Assembly: GCF_032678705.1 (NCBI RefSeq)
Contig: NZ_JAVTSS010000001.1
Coordinates: 2,108,001-2,172,000, forward strand
Reading direction: 5' to 3'
DNA length: 64,000 nt
Source: Pedobacter frigiditerrae
GTDB taxonomy: Bacteria > Bacteroidota > Bacteroidia > Sphingobacteriales > Sphingobacteriaceae
The notes below the pieces were generated by a model, which was not told the DNA's origin, searched no databases, and saw only the letters and a program-made list of their open reading frames with translations. Of the stretch, positions 33,389-42,678 are shown one piece after another. How positions within the stretch are numbered: position 1 is the stretch's first letter; each line of letters starts with the position of its first letter. Both the position numbers and the translations under genes were made by a program.

Positions 33389-34954
33389 TTACTCTCCGTA
33401 TCCTGGATTTTGAATTAGTTTTTTATTAGAGTTCATCACTGCCCTACTTATTGGCCATAAAGTACGACGAATATCTCCAAACCCAGTTAAATCGGTATTT
33501 CCATTTCTCGTCTGACGATCTCTTAATACTGGATCCATGATCTCTTTTACTTTACCAGTCCTTACTAAATCGAACCAACGTTTTCCCTCTCCAATCAATT
33601 CATATTGGCGTTCTTCAAGGATTGCATTTTCCATGGCCGCTTTTGTGCTCACTTTAGGATCTGTTATAAGGTATTCTGGTAGTGTAGCCCTTTTTCTAAT
33701 AAAGTTTAAATATTTAAGCGCATTTGGCAGATCATCGCTTCCATTCAAAGCCTCTGCGTACAATAAGTACATATCAGATAACCTATACATGGTCAGATAG
33801 ACCGGTGCTTGTTGAGTGTAAAATTGAGCAAGCTCCGCTGCCGAGGTTGCGGCAGTTGGATTGATTGGACTCGCATACCACTTTACAAAACGATCTCTGT
33901 TATTGTTTGCCGGATTAGCAACAGTATACAAATCTAAGGTTTGCTTTGGCCTAATATCTGTATTAGGACGAACAGTTTGGCTATGCGGGAAGAAATACTT
34001 GGTATACAACAGCGGATCAACCTGAAACGTTTTATTGTTAGCGGTAAACGAAATTACGTTACAAGCACATCCATTAGCTACAAAATCCCAGTGCAACGAC
34101 CAAATGGTTTCTGAACTAGTTGTAGGAGATGTAAATATATTTTTCCAAGTAGCCGTAGGCTCTAAGTTTACCTCAGAAGTACCCGTATAAGCTACCCCTT
34201 TTGGAGATCTAGCTTTAAAAAGATTTTTGATCCAGATAATTGCATTGGCATAATCCTTTTTCCACATGTAGGCATCAGCCAAAGTTGCACATATTGCACC
34301 TTCATTAATGGTATAAACAGTTGCTGTTTGATTTTTCACTGCAAGGTTATATGCCGTGGTTAAATCTTTAATAACGATCTCATCTAAAATTTTAGCTGCT
34401 GATTCGCGAGGACGTTCCGCATCAACTTGTACATCTTCATAAGGTTCCAACCAAATAGGTGCATCGCCCCAAACCCTCACAATGTAAAAATAGCACATGG
34501 CACGCATGGCATAAGACTGCACCAAATTTGCATTCACAACAGCCTGCGTAACATTTTGATCCAGTGCCATTACACCAGGGATATACTTGATATTACTGTT
34601 AGCTCTTGCAATAACGGTATAAAGTCTAGACCAATCTGCAAAAGCATTATCTGGTGTGATGGCGTTCATCGCAATTTCTGTTACATGGGTTGTCGTATAA
34701 CTCAAGAATCTATCGAAATTATCAGACCTAAAATCTCCCCAATAGTGGTAACGATCTAAATACTGTCCTTCGCCAACCATTGTTTGCTGAAAGGAAGAGT
34801 GCATACCAGCAGTTGCCGCGTCTATATCAAATTTAGATTTGTAGAAATCACTTATTTTAACCTGTGAGACAGGTTTTTCATCAAGAAACTTTTTACAGCT
34901 GCCCATGGTAAGAAACAGCATGATGATGCAAGTATATTTTAATAATTTTATCAT
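33389..34954 (-). CDS. SusD/RagB-family glycan-binding lipoprotein
   Basis: SusD proteins are surface lipoproteins that close over the SusC barrel and hand it the glycan. The 521-residue protein has the lipobox MGSC20KKFLDEKP, which is typical of the family, the TPR-like helical core (AMRAMCYFYIVRVWGDAPIW, EGAICATLADAYMWKKDYANAI), and the C-terminal signature RLSDMYLLYAEALN and NFIRKRATLP, ending in EERQYELIGEGKRWFDLVRTG-like and NPGYGE. It follows susC by 8 nt in one operon. Confidence 0.96.
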   Translation of the reverse strand: MIKLLKYTCIIMLFLTMGSCKKFLDEKPVSQVKISDFYKSKFDIDAATAGMHSSFQQTMVGEGQYLDRYHYWGDFRSDNFDRFLSYTTTHVTEIAMNAITPDNAFADWSRLYTVIARANSNIKYIPGVMALDQNVTQAVVNANLVQSYAMRAMCYFYIVRVWGDAPIWLEPYEDVQVDAERPRESAAKILDEIVIKDLTTAYNLAVKNQTATVYTINEGAICATLADAYMWKKDYANAIIWIKNLFKARSPKGVAYTGTSEVNLEPTATWKNIFTSPTTSSETIWSLHWDFVANGCACNVISFTANNKTFQVDPLLYTKYFFPHSQTVRPNTDIRPKQTLDLYTVANPANNNRDRFVKWYASPINPTAATSAAELAQFYTQQAPVYLTMYRLSDMYLLYAEALNGSDDLPNALKYLNFIRKRATLPEYLITDPKVSTKAAMENAILEERQYELIGEGKRWFDLVRTGKVKEIMDPVLRDRQTRNGNTDLTGFGDIRRTLWPISRAVMNSNKKLIQNPGYGE

Positions 34955-34962
34955 GACTCAAT

Positions 34963-37900
34963 TTATAAACTAATATTTAAACCTAAACCAAATTCTCTTC
35001 TTCTTGGATATCTTCCGGTATCATCTCCTGGGGTAAGCGGATTAGAGCTGCTAAATTCTGGATCATAACCCCTATAGTTTGTCCATGTCAGTATGTTGGT
35101 GCCATAAACAAATGCTTTTACTCCTTTGAGATAAAGCTTTTTAGCGATTTCCGAATCCAAGCTATAGGCTAACCTGATGCTAGATAGCCTTATAAAAGTA
35201 GCATCCTCCAAATAGGCACTATTTCCATGTTGTTTTAAATTACCACGACTTGGGCGATTTGGATAGTAAGGATATTTAGCAATATCACCTTGTTTTTGCC
35301 ATGAATTATACAATACATCTGGGTTACCAGGGCCAGTATTTGATGGGTTATTGGCATTGTAAAGCAAGGTATTATAGATAGTTCCACCTACAGAGGCATT
35401 AAACAAAACATTGAATGTAAATCTTTTATAGGTAAAGTTATTACCAAATCCTACATTGTATTTAGGTTGTGCATTGCCGATGACGTGACGGTCGCCATCG
35501 TCGATTAAGCTATCACGTTTTATATTTGCCCACTCCGTATCACCACCTATAAGTTTACCACCTGGGTCGTACATATTGTGTACAGTACCAGTATAAGGCT
35601 GACCATTGAAGGTATACTGAGGCTTGCCACCAACATACAGTGGTTTATTATCAGGCCCTAAAACCACTGTTAATTTATCCCAGCTATCATTGTAAGCATT
35701 AGACTCATTCCATTGGTAAACCCCTAGGTTTTTCCAGCCATAAAAGTCACCAATTTTTCCGCCTTGTTGAACATACCATTTGTTACCAGCAACAAACGAT
35801 CCAGCACCAGCAAGGTCTTTAATTCTTCCTCTTTCAAAATAGATATTTGCATCAATACTCCATGAGAAGTTCTTTTTCAAAATTGGTGTTCCAGAAACTG
35901 AAAGTTCCAAGCCTTTGTTTGCAATTGTTCCTACGTTGATGAGCACAGTAGAAAACCCTGTTTCTTTCACCAACTGACGTGGGTACAATAGATCTTTTGA
36001 TCCTTTTTCATAAATCTCTCCTGTAAACGACAACCTACCTTTTAAGAAAGTAAGGTCTAAACCTAAGTTTTTTTGAATTCCAGTTTCCCATTTAATTAAG
36101 CTATTGCCAAGTGTTGTACTATAGGTAGCTCCTGGTGCACCATTGTAACTTGCATCAAAAACAATTTTGTTGATAAACCCATAATCTTCAATTTGATCAT
36201 TACCTACTCTACCATAGCTGGCACGAATTTTTGCATCATCTAAAAACTTGTTAGACCAAGCCATGAATTTCTCTGCAGAGAAACGCCAAGCCAATGAACC
36301 TGAATAGAAAGATCCTCTTTTATTTTCAGGGCTAAACCTTGAAGATCCATCATTACGATAAACAGCACTAGCAAAATATCTGCTTTTGTAATCATAGTTT
36401 AACCTTGCAAATATTGCCTGGTTAGTATTTGCCGTACCATTGGTATAAGTATTGGTTACCGTTAGGAAAGAAGGCAATGCTACAAAAATCTCTTCACTAA
36501 CTGAATTTAAGTATTCTAGATGAAATGTATTTAACGTTCTACGAATAGCATTTGCACCTAAAGTAGCACTTATGCTATGATCCTTAAATTTTTGGTTATA
36601 ATTAAAATAAGTCTGCGCTTCGTACCTAAAGTTTTTGCGCATTTCATTGATACCATTGTTTGTGTTTTTATTTGCACTTACGTAACGCGGTGAGAAAAAT
36701 GTGCTTTGCGGATTATCAAAAGCGATGTTGAAAAGTGTAGTCCATTTGATATGTTTCGTAAGGTCAAAATCAACCTGATTATTAACTTGGGCAGAATGAG
36801 TTTCGGTTTTATTAGTTTCATACAAAGCATTAGCCAAAGGATTTCTCTTCGAGGCAATATAACTTGTTAAAGATCCATCTGGATAATAAATCAATGACGA
36901 CGCAGGTCGGTCGAAAACAACAGCAACTGTTCTGGCTAACGGAATCTCATTTTTTAATTGATAATACAAGGAAACATTGGCCGTGTATTTTAATTTAGGC
37001 GACGCTTGATAAGAAATATTTAACCTCGACTGTAATGATTTAGCATAGCTATTCACCACAATTGATTTGTCATCAATATAATTGATACTTGCATAGAAAT
37101 TGAAAGTTTTAGAAGCACCAGCCAAACTTGCATTAACCTGGTTGCGGTGTCCGGTATTGCCCAACAATATATCTTGAAGATCATTATCGGCATTAAATGC
37201 AACGTTTAATGAATCCGTATTTATACCAGCTGTAGCAGAAGTTGGCGTTTGTAGTCTGCGGAAAGCCCTTACTTCATCAGAATTACTTTGAGGAAGTTTA
37301 TGGGCAAGCCTACCAAATAAATGTGTATACTGTACATCTACCCTGGCTTTACCTTCTACTCCCTTTTTTGTAGTAATTAAAATTACACCGTTTGCTGCTT
37401 GTGCCCCATAAATGGAAGCTGATGCCGCATCTTTTAAGATTTCAATTCCTGCAATATCTAGTGGATTGATATTTCTACCGTTATCGGTAATTACGCCGTC
37501 GACAACATAAAGTGGTCCTGCGCCTGCATTTAAGGTAGTTACGCCTCTAATCTGTATGGTACCTTCTGAGCCTGGTGCACCATCTGTAGTAACCAATACT
37601 CCAGATGCTTTACCTTGCAAAGCACCAAATAAATCTACAGGCTGCCTATCTTCAATATCCTTTGCTGAAACCGAAGATACAGCTGAGGTAAGATCGCTCC
37701 TTTTTACCTTTCCTCCAAAACCTGTTACCACAACTTCATCTAAATCGCTCAAAGACTCTCCCATTGTAACATTAATTGGTGTGGTGGTGGCTGGTTTTTC
37801 AACTGTGGTGTAACCCACAATACTGAATACCAATATTGCATCCTTTGCGGCCATGATGGTAAACTTACCATCAGCGTCAGTGGAAACGCCAGTTGTCTGG

Positions 37901-38085
37901 TTTTTGATCCTGATACTTACACCGGGTAGGGCACCGCTTGCGTCTTTTACTGTCCCAGTAACCTTAATCTGGCCTGGCGCCTGGGCAGCTGCGTTAAGAA
38001 TAAACAATGTGCATAGCATAGCAATCATTGTAAATCTTACCAAAATAGCCTTCACAGGAAAAATTTGGGTAATTTTTCTTTTCAT
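34963..38085 (-). CDS. SusC/RagA-family TonB-linked outer-membrane transporter
   Basis: SusC proteins are TonB-dependent barrels that import oligosaccharides into the periplasm. The 1040-residue protein has a signal peptide (MIAMLCTLFILNAAAQ), a carboxypeptidase-regulatory-like domain (GTVKDASGALPGVSIRIKN), a TonB-box-like region (LDEVVVTGFG), a plug domain with ASGVLVTTDGAPGSEGTIQIRG-like and GPLYVVDGVI, the DAASASIYGAQAANGVILITTKKG motif, and a barrel ending in FGLGLNISL with a terminal aromatic/hydrophobic strand. The frame opens upstream to 38148; the ATG at 38085 gives the normal signal peptide. A two-part regulatory module lies 140 nt upstream. No anti-sigma partner is encoded nearby, so AraC-type control is more likely. 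Confidence 0.96.
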   Translation of the reverse strand: MKRKITQIFPVKAILVRFTMIAMLCTLFILNAAAQAPGQIKVTGTVKDASGALPGVSIRIKNQTTGVSTDADGKFTIMAAKDAILVFSIVGYTTVEKPATTTPINVTMGESLSDLDEVVVTGFGGKVKRSDLTSAVSSVSAKDIEDRQPVDLFGALQGKASGVLVTTDGAPGSEGTIQIRGVTTLNAGAGPLYVVDGVITDNGRNINPLDIAGIEILKDAASASIYGAQAANGVILITTKKGVEGKARVDVQYTHLFGRLAHKLPQSNSDEVRAFRRLQTPTSATAGINTDSLNVAFNADNDLQDILLGNTGHRNQVNASLAGASKTFNFYASINYIDDKSIVVNSYAKSLQSRLNISYQASPKLKYTANVSLYYQLKNEIPLARTVAVVFDRPASSLIYYPDGSLTSYIASKRNPLANALYETNKTETHSAQVNNQVDFDLTKHIKWTTLFNIAFDNPQSTFFSPRYVSANKNTNNGINEMRKNFRYEAQTYFNYNQKFKDHSISATLGANAIRRTLNTFHLEYLNSVSEEIFVALPSFLTVTNTYTNGTANTNQAIFARLNYDYKSRYFASAVYRNDGSSRFSPENKRGSFYSGSLAWRFSAEKFMAWSNKFLDDAKIRASYGRVGNDQIEDYGFINKIVFDASYNGAPGATYSTTLGNSLIKWETGIQKNLGLDLTFLKGRLSFTGEIYEKGSKDLLYPRQLVKETGFSTVLINVGTIANKGLELSVSGTPILKKNFSWSIDANIYFERGRIKDLAGAGSFVAGNKWYVQQGGKIGDFYGWKNLGVYQWNESNAYNDSWDKLTVVLGPDNKPLYVGGKPQYTFNGQPYTGTVHNMYDPGGKLIGGDTEWANIKRDSLIDDGDRHVIGNAQPKYNVGFGNNFTYKRFTFNVLFNASVGGTIYNTLLYNANNPSNTGPGNPDVLYNSWQKQGDIAKYPYYPNRPSRGNLKQHGNSAYLEDATFIRLSSIRLAYSLDSEIAKKLYLKGVKAFVYGTNILTWTNYRGYDPEFSSSNPLTPGDDTGRYPRRREFGLGLNISL

Positions 38086-38610
38086 ATCGTTTAAGTTAAA
38101 GTAATAGGAACTAAATTTTGATCGTTGTGCTGCATCGAAGAACAGCAAGAGGTTAACGAATTACTTGTTAACCTCCAATGGACATTTGTCCAAGGGTGGG
38201 TTTCTAATTTCATTGTTCTAGTATATTTGGTTAATGCAAGTAAATGATAATACTAAAATTAATAACTATCAGAATTGGCGAATTATTCAACAATTTTGGC
38301 ATGCAGCTTTTTAAGGCTTAAAGTGTAGCATTAAAATAAATTTGAAATACAGATGGAATTTGCAAAAGTTATATGCATCAAAAAACAGAAATAATTTCTA
38401 TTTAAAAGTTCTATAAGCATTTTTATACTATAATAAGTTTAAAGCCTATAATGGATCTTTGAATTAATCTCTTAAAACATTGTTGATTTGACCTAATCTA
38501 TAAATTGTCAAAATAGTTGAATTAAATGAATAACGGTATGAATTTCAACGCAAAGATTTTCGGATATAAATCTTCCATTCAAATACAAAGATTAGCAAGG
38601 AAAAACCACC
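38086..38610. other. 525-nt intergenic region with the susC promoter
   Basis: No gene is visible. The right part, 38300-38610, is AT-rich without repeats or clear hairpins and separates the second GH29 gene from susC. The left part holds the susC leader (about 130 nt) and the regulatory module at 38225-38302. An inverted TTGTCCAA-like pair (ggacatttgtccaa, 38183-38196) lies within the leader. Confidence 0.6.
38225..38302 (-). promoter_or_regulatory. Two-part regulatory module, copy at susC
   Basis: On the plus strand motif A is ATTTGGTTAATGCAA (38225-38239), identical over 15 bases to the fucP copy. Motif B is CAACAATTTTGGCAT (38288-38302), 14 of 15 identical to the fucP copy. The gap is again 48 nt. 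A -7-like TAATTTTAG on the minus strand lies in the spacer, at the same place as the TAAATTCG of fucP. Confidence 0.7.
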
Positions 38611-40503
38611 TTAATTAACAGACAGGTCTATTTCTAACAATCTTATTAATCCTGTTTTTAAGATATGGCTTGGCTTAATCGCTATTTGATGTTTTCCAGC
38701 TACAAGGGATAGATCAGCTAAATCAATCTCCATGACTGTATCAGTCTTCTCCGCTGTTTTTGCACTTGATTTTTTAAATACCTTACCATCAACTATTACT
38801 TCAAAATCTCCAGCATTCTGATTATCTGCGCTATATTTTAGTAGAACATGAAAGCTTGTAGGTTGCAATAATCTAAATTCCCAATTAATCTCTTGGTCAT
38901 TTTTTGTAAATCCATCTACATAATACCTACCGGGTTTACCATCTCCAAACTTAAAACCTTTGCCTATTAAGTTAGCGTCAAATGCCAATAGCTTATTTGA
39001 GGTATTACTTGCTGAAGATAAGAGTCTAACACTATCAACTTTAATTGGATTTTTTGTCTCCAAAATAATTACTGTACTAGCTGTATCGGCAACTTTTCTA
39101 GGAACCGATATTTCTAAATCACTTGAATTAAGTCTATTAAAACCTAATGACTTATTTGGCGCAGTTAACAAATAAGCTTTTGCAATATCACTTTTAAGTC
39201 CACCGATAATCAATTTGCCATTACTTGGCCAATTAAACACATGTAAGTAAAGCTTATTCCCTTTTTGTGTTGATACACCCCAAGGCTGCAGTGGCAATGG
39301 AGTCTTCGTTGTACCATGTATACTTTCATTGTTAACCGCCATCCACTTAGCAATTTCAGTCAGTATTTTTTGGTCGGCCATATCAAATGCACCATCCCCT
39401 TTCGGACCAATATTCATTAACAAATTGCCACCACGAGAGGCTGATTTAGCTAGTAATTGAATTAAAAAAGCACTGGTCTTATGTCGTTTATCAAATTTAG
39501 AATAACCGTATGATTCATTTGTAGTAGGTATCGCCTCCCAATTCCCTGTAACAGGAAAAAACTCTGCAGGGCGATCTGCTGTATTTTGATAATCGCCTAA
39601 ATTAAGATTGGAGGCCCTTGCCAATCTACCGTTTACAACCACATTTGGATCGGCTTTTCGAATGGCTTCAAGAATTCTTATATTCTCTGAAAGTGGCAAT
39701 TTACCTGGTGTATCGAACCATAAAATATCTGGATGATAATTCTTGATCAATTCTAAAATCTGCGGAATAGCTTTCTCATTTACATATTTAACAGCCTTTG
39801 GTAACAACTCTGGATGTTGGTCAAACCAGTTTGCACCTCCAAATAGCAATTTATCTCCCCCTGGATTGTTGTATTCCCAATCGTTTCCAGGGGCATCTGG
39901 ATGTTCCCAATCAAATGCATGAGAATAGTAAAAACCAAACTTAATGCCTTGCTTTTTACAAGCTTCTTGTAATTCGGCCAAAGGATCATGCTTCCATGGA
40001 CTCTGTTTAGCTAGCGTAAAACCTGATGCTTTAGAATCGAATAAGGCAAAGCCATCATGGTGTTTTGCAGTAATAATGAAATATTTCATTCCAGCTGTTT
40101 TAGCAGCTTTAACCCATTCATTTGCATTAAAATTTACAGGATTAAATTGATGTGCTACATCTAGGTATTCGGCTCGAGAGATTTTTTCCTTCCTCATTAA
40201 ATGTTCGGCATAACCATCTACTTTTTTGCCCTTCCACTCACCTCCAGGCAACGAATAAATACCCCAATGGATAAACATTCCAAATCGAGCATCCGTCCAC
40301 CATGCTAATCTGTTTGCCTTGCCTTTCTGAGAATCTTTCCACCAACCATTTAAAGCCTTATCAATTTGTTCTTGATCTCTTAATTTGGCCTGATTAAGCA
40401 TGGCTTCTTCATCGCCTGTTTGCGCAAACAAAAAATTGGAAGCAAAAACAAGAGAAAAAACCAGATAGCAAGTTTTTAGGTGTTTGGCAATTTGAAATTT
40501 CAT
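38611..40503 (-). CDS. GH29 alpha-L-fucosidase with extra C-terminal domains (second copy)
   Basis: A 630-residue exported fucosidase (signal YLVFSLVFASNFLFAQ). The GH29 barrel shows WWTDARFGMFIHWGIYS, HH pair in TAKHHDGFALF (148-149), nucleophile D264 in DILWFDTPG and GGNLLMNIGPKGDG. It is about 150 residues longer than the other GH29 here. The extra part, residues about 490-630, reads as beta-strand-rich (YYVDGFTKNDQEINWEFRLL, FEVIVDGKVFKKSS, LVAGKHQIAIKP) and looks like a carbohydrate-binding module of the type often fused to GH29. It lies upstream of susC on the same strand, with its own 213-nt upstream region and a weak copy of the regulatory module. Confidence 0.92.
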   Translation of the reverse strand: MKFQIAKHLKTCYLVFSLVFASNFLFAQTGDEEAMLNQAKLRDQEQIDKALNGWWKDSQKGKANRLAWWTDARFGMFIHWGIYSLPGGEWKGKKVDGYAEHLMRKEKISRAEYLDVAHQFNPVNFNANEWVKAAKTAGMKYFIITAKHHDGFALFDSKASGFTLAKQSPWKHDPLAELQEACKKQGIKFGFYYSHAFDWEHPDAPGNDWEYNNPGGDKLLFGGANWFDQHPELLPKAVKYVNEKAIPQILELIKNYHPDILWFDTPGKLPLSENIRILEAIRKADPNVVVNGRLARASNLNLGDYQNTADRPAEFFPVTGNWEAIPTTNESYGYSKFDKRHKTSAFLIQLLAKSASRGGNLLMNIGPKGDGAFDMADQKILTEIAKWMAVNNESIHGTTKTPLPLQPWGVSTQKGNKLYLHVFNWPSNGKLIIGGLKSDIAKAYLLTAPNKSLGFNRLNSSDLEISVPRKVADTASTVIILETKNPIKVDSVRLLSSASNTSNKLLAFDANLIGKGFKFGDGKPGRYYVDGFTKNDQEINWEFRLLQPTSFHVLLKYSADNQNAGDFEVIVDGKVFKKSSAKTAEKTDTVMEIDLADLSLVAGKHQIAIKPSHILKTGLIRLLEIDLSVN

Positions 40504-40582
40504 CAGCTCATAATTATATGGTGATAGAATTGAAAACCACCAGCCTTAATTTGTAGTGCCTTGACTGAATCATATCCTCATG

Positions 40583-40664
40583 ATTTAGTTCGGCAAACAA
40601 GTATATTAAAAAGCGCCGATAATAAAGTTTGCTAAAACAGCAAATCACTCTTCAATTTTAGCAT
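40583..40664 (-). promoter_or_regulatory. Diverged candidate copy of the two-part module at the second GH29 gene
   Basis: On the plus strand ATTTAGTTCGGCAA (40583-40596) resembles motif A, and CTTCAATTTTAGCAT (40650-40664) resembles motif B. The gap is 53 nt rather than 48 and both motifs are imperfect, so this is only a candidate. It lies 80-160 nt upstream of the GH29 start, the same side and range as in the susC copy. Confidence 0.35.
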
Positions 40665-40716
40665 AGAAGAATTGCTTTTATGAAACAGATGATATAGAAA
40701 AGAAATCCTTACAGAA

Positions 40717-41181
40717 TTAAGTTAAAGGCTCATCCTGTTCGCAATGCTGCCTTAACTGCTTAGGACCTTGTGGCCAAATAAATGCAGTAGTTTGTTTTTT
40801 CCAACCCATACTTTTATAAAAAGCATCTGCTCCAGGCGCTGCGCTTAAATTTACAAAGTGATAATTTTCTAATTGATTGTTTAAAGTAGTTACCAAGTAC
40901 TTGCCCAAACCTTGTCCTTGGAAATCTGGATCTACAACAATATCCGCTAACATGGCGTAATATCTACCATCACCAACTACTCTGCCAAAGGCGATGATTT
41001 TCTCTCCTTCAAACACAAAAATGGTAGTGGTACTATTTTTAAAAGCTAGAGCTATTTCTTCCGCTTTGCGATGTTTCCATTCTATTTTATAGAATAAAGA
41101 AATGACATAATCCCAATCTATGCTATTTAAATCTGGGTTAATTTTATAAGTGTATGCTGGGTTTTCTGTTAGGTTGTTCAT
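40717..41181 (-). CDS. GNAT-family N-acetyltransferase
   Basis: A 154-residue cytoplasmic acetyl-CoA-dependent acyltransferase. The acetyl-CoA loop is visible as VVDPDFQGQGLGKYLV (Q/R-x-x-G-x-G/A motif), preceded by the DGRYYAMLADI strand and followed by YKSMGWKKQTTAF. The substrate cannot be told from sequence. It lies 213 nt beyond the PUL and has its own upstream region, so it is probably unrelated to glycan use. Confidence 0.88.
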   Translation of the reverse strand: MNNLTENPAYTYKINPDLNSIDWDYVISLFYKIEWKHRKAEEIALAFKNSTTTIFVFEGEKIIAFGRVVGDGRYYAMLADIVVDPDFQGQGLGKYLVTTLNNQLENYHFVNLSAAPGADAFYKSMGWKKQTTAFIWPQGPKQLRQHCEQDEPLT

Positions 41182-41352
41182 CAGTATTATAAATGTTCAC
41201 TACAAACGAAAAGTAGTGGTAAATGTTTTGGTTAAGTTTGGTTCTTGATTTTACTATCAGTTGGTGTCTCACCGACCGAAATAAGGGATAATTATAGTGA
41301 TACATTAACCATTATGTTAATTGAACAATTCAATTAATCTTTCGCATTACTA

Positions 41353-41371
41353 TACCCAGTTGAGCTGGGTA
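41353..41371. repeat. Short hairpin repeat tacccag/ctgggta
   Basis: TACCCAG (41353-41359) pairs with CTGGGTA (41365-41371) around a 5-base loop, and TGAC follows. It resembles a fragment of the dispersed GTCAT-ended palindromes in this window. It lies just after the end of the M16 gene, but with no T run on the minus strand I do not call it a terminator. Confidence 0.5.
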
Positions 41372-41403
41372 TGACGATTACATTAACTATGTGGTTAATT
41401 CTA

Positions 41404-42678
41404 TTACTTCTTACCCACAACAACTTTAGTCATTGCGTTCCAATCTAAATACTGATTAGCAGTCGCGATGATTTCTTCAGGTGTAATCGTTTTTACAGTC
41501 TGAATGTATTTGGTATAATAATCGTAATCTAGATCTGAGAAATAAATGTTTTTGAATTTATCGGCATGAGAGAAAGCGTTCTCTAAACTGCCCAACATAG
41601 AACCGAGCATGTAATTTCTAACCAAGCCTAATTCTTCTTCTGCTACCAACTCTGTCTTTAAAATATTAATCTCTTTTTCAATCTCTTCCAAAGCGCTCAC
41701 GCAAACTTCTGTCCCCACTTCTGTTGCGATAAAGAAATAACCTGCATCTTTTAAAGAAGCAATGCCCGAACCAATGCCGTAAGTATAGCCTTTATCTTCC
41801 CTAATATTTGCCATTAAACGAGAACCAAAATATCCACCTAACAAAGTATTCATAATTTGCAGTTTCGGAAAATCTTCGTGTTTCCTATTGATGGTTAAAT
41901 TACCCATTCTGATAGCAGATTGTACTGCATCAGCTTTTTCTATATAAACATCATTACCTACAATTGGGGAATAATTAAATTCATTAACCGTAGACGGATT
42001 GTGGTTTTCCCAAGATTTACCGAAGAAATGATTTAGTAAATCGAACTCTTTTGCCTCAAATTTACCAGCAGCAATGATGGTACAATTTTCAGGTTTAAAA
42101 GCTGCCTTGAAATAAGTTAATAAATCATTTCTTTTTAAATCATCATAATGCTCCATTGAAATATCAGAACCATAAGCTGTTTCACCAAAAATGGTATTGG
42201 CAAAGGTTTTACGTGCTAAGAAATCATTCTTTTGCAGGTTTACTTTTAACTTCTGCTTTTGGTTCTGAATAAAAATATCTAACTCCTCTTGAGGAAAAAT
42301 ACTTTCATTTAAAATAGACCAAATGATAGGCAATACAGAAACCAAATGTTTGTTTAAACTGTGAAGAGTTATCGAAGTATGGTCTGCTCCATAATCTGTC
42401 TGCAAATATGCTCCATAATAATCAACCTGTTCTGCTATTTGTTTGGCAGATAATTTTTTTGTGCCGTTATTAATTAGGCTATTTACAGAAACCGCTTGCA
42501 AAGGCTTATTCTGATCGTAATTTACATTCTGAAAGATAAATTCTATGCGAACTAATTCTTGCTGACCTGCATTTACGGTAAAAACCTTAATCCCATTGTC
42601 TAGTTGTTGGGCTTTTGGTTTAATAAAATTGATTTCATTTACCTGTATAAAATCAGGTGCTATGGTACGATTAAGCAT
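41404..42678 (-). CDS. M16 peptidase family, non-catalytic partner
   Basis: M16 (pitrilysin/MPP-like) proteins work in pairs. This 424-residue member lacks the HxxEH zinc motif where it should be (the equivalent region reads VSVNSLINNGTKKLS) but keeps the C-half motif GGYFGSRLMANIREDKGYTYG with the Arg-Tyr pair that helps bind substrate in the partner chain. It therefore fits the inactive subunit of a heterodimeric M16B peptidase. There is no signal peptide. Its start codon overlaps the stop of the catalytic gene by 8 nt, so the two are probably translationally coupled. Confidence 0.92.
   Translation of the reverse strand: MLNRTIAPDFIQVNEINFIKPKAQQLDNGIKVFTVNAGQQELVRIEFIFQNVNYDQNKPLQAVSVNSLINNGTKKLSAKQIAEQVDYYGAYLQTDYGADHTSITLHSLNKHLVSVLPIIWSILNESIFPQEELDIFIQNQKQKLKVNLQKNDFLARKTFANTIFGETAYGSDISMEHYDDLKRNDLLTYFKAAFKPENCTIIAAGKFEAKEFDLLNHFFGKSWENHNPSTVNEFNYSPIVGNDVYIEKADAVQSAIRMGNLTINRKHEDFPKLQIMNTLLGGYFGSRLMANIREDKGYTYGIGSGIASLKDAGYFFIATEVGTEVCVSALEEIEKEINILKTELVAEEELGLVRNYMLGSMLGSLENAFSHADKFKNIYFSDLDYDYYTKYIQTVKTITPEEIIATANQYLDWNAMTKVVVGKK

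Noticed and set aside
38225..38232. TATATTTG at 38223-38229 as a plus-strand -7 box
   Set aside because: It fits TAnnTTTG but points away from susC toward no gene, and the other copies of motif A do not keep the TA.
10307..40503. Fucoidan or pectin as PUL target
   Set aside because: No sulfatase is present for fucoidan, and no GH28, PL1, PL9 or PL11 for pectin; the lyase set points to another uronan.
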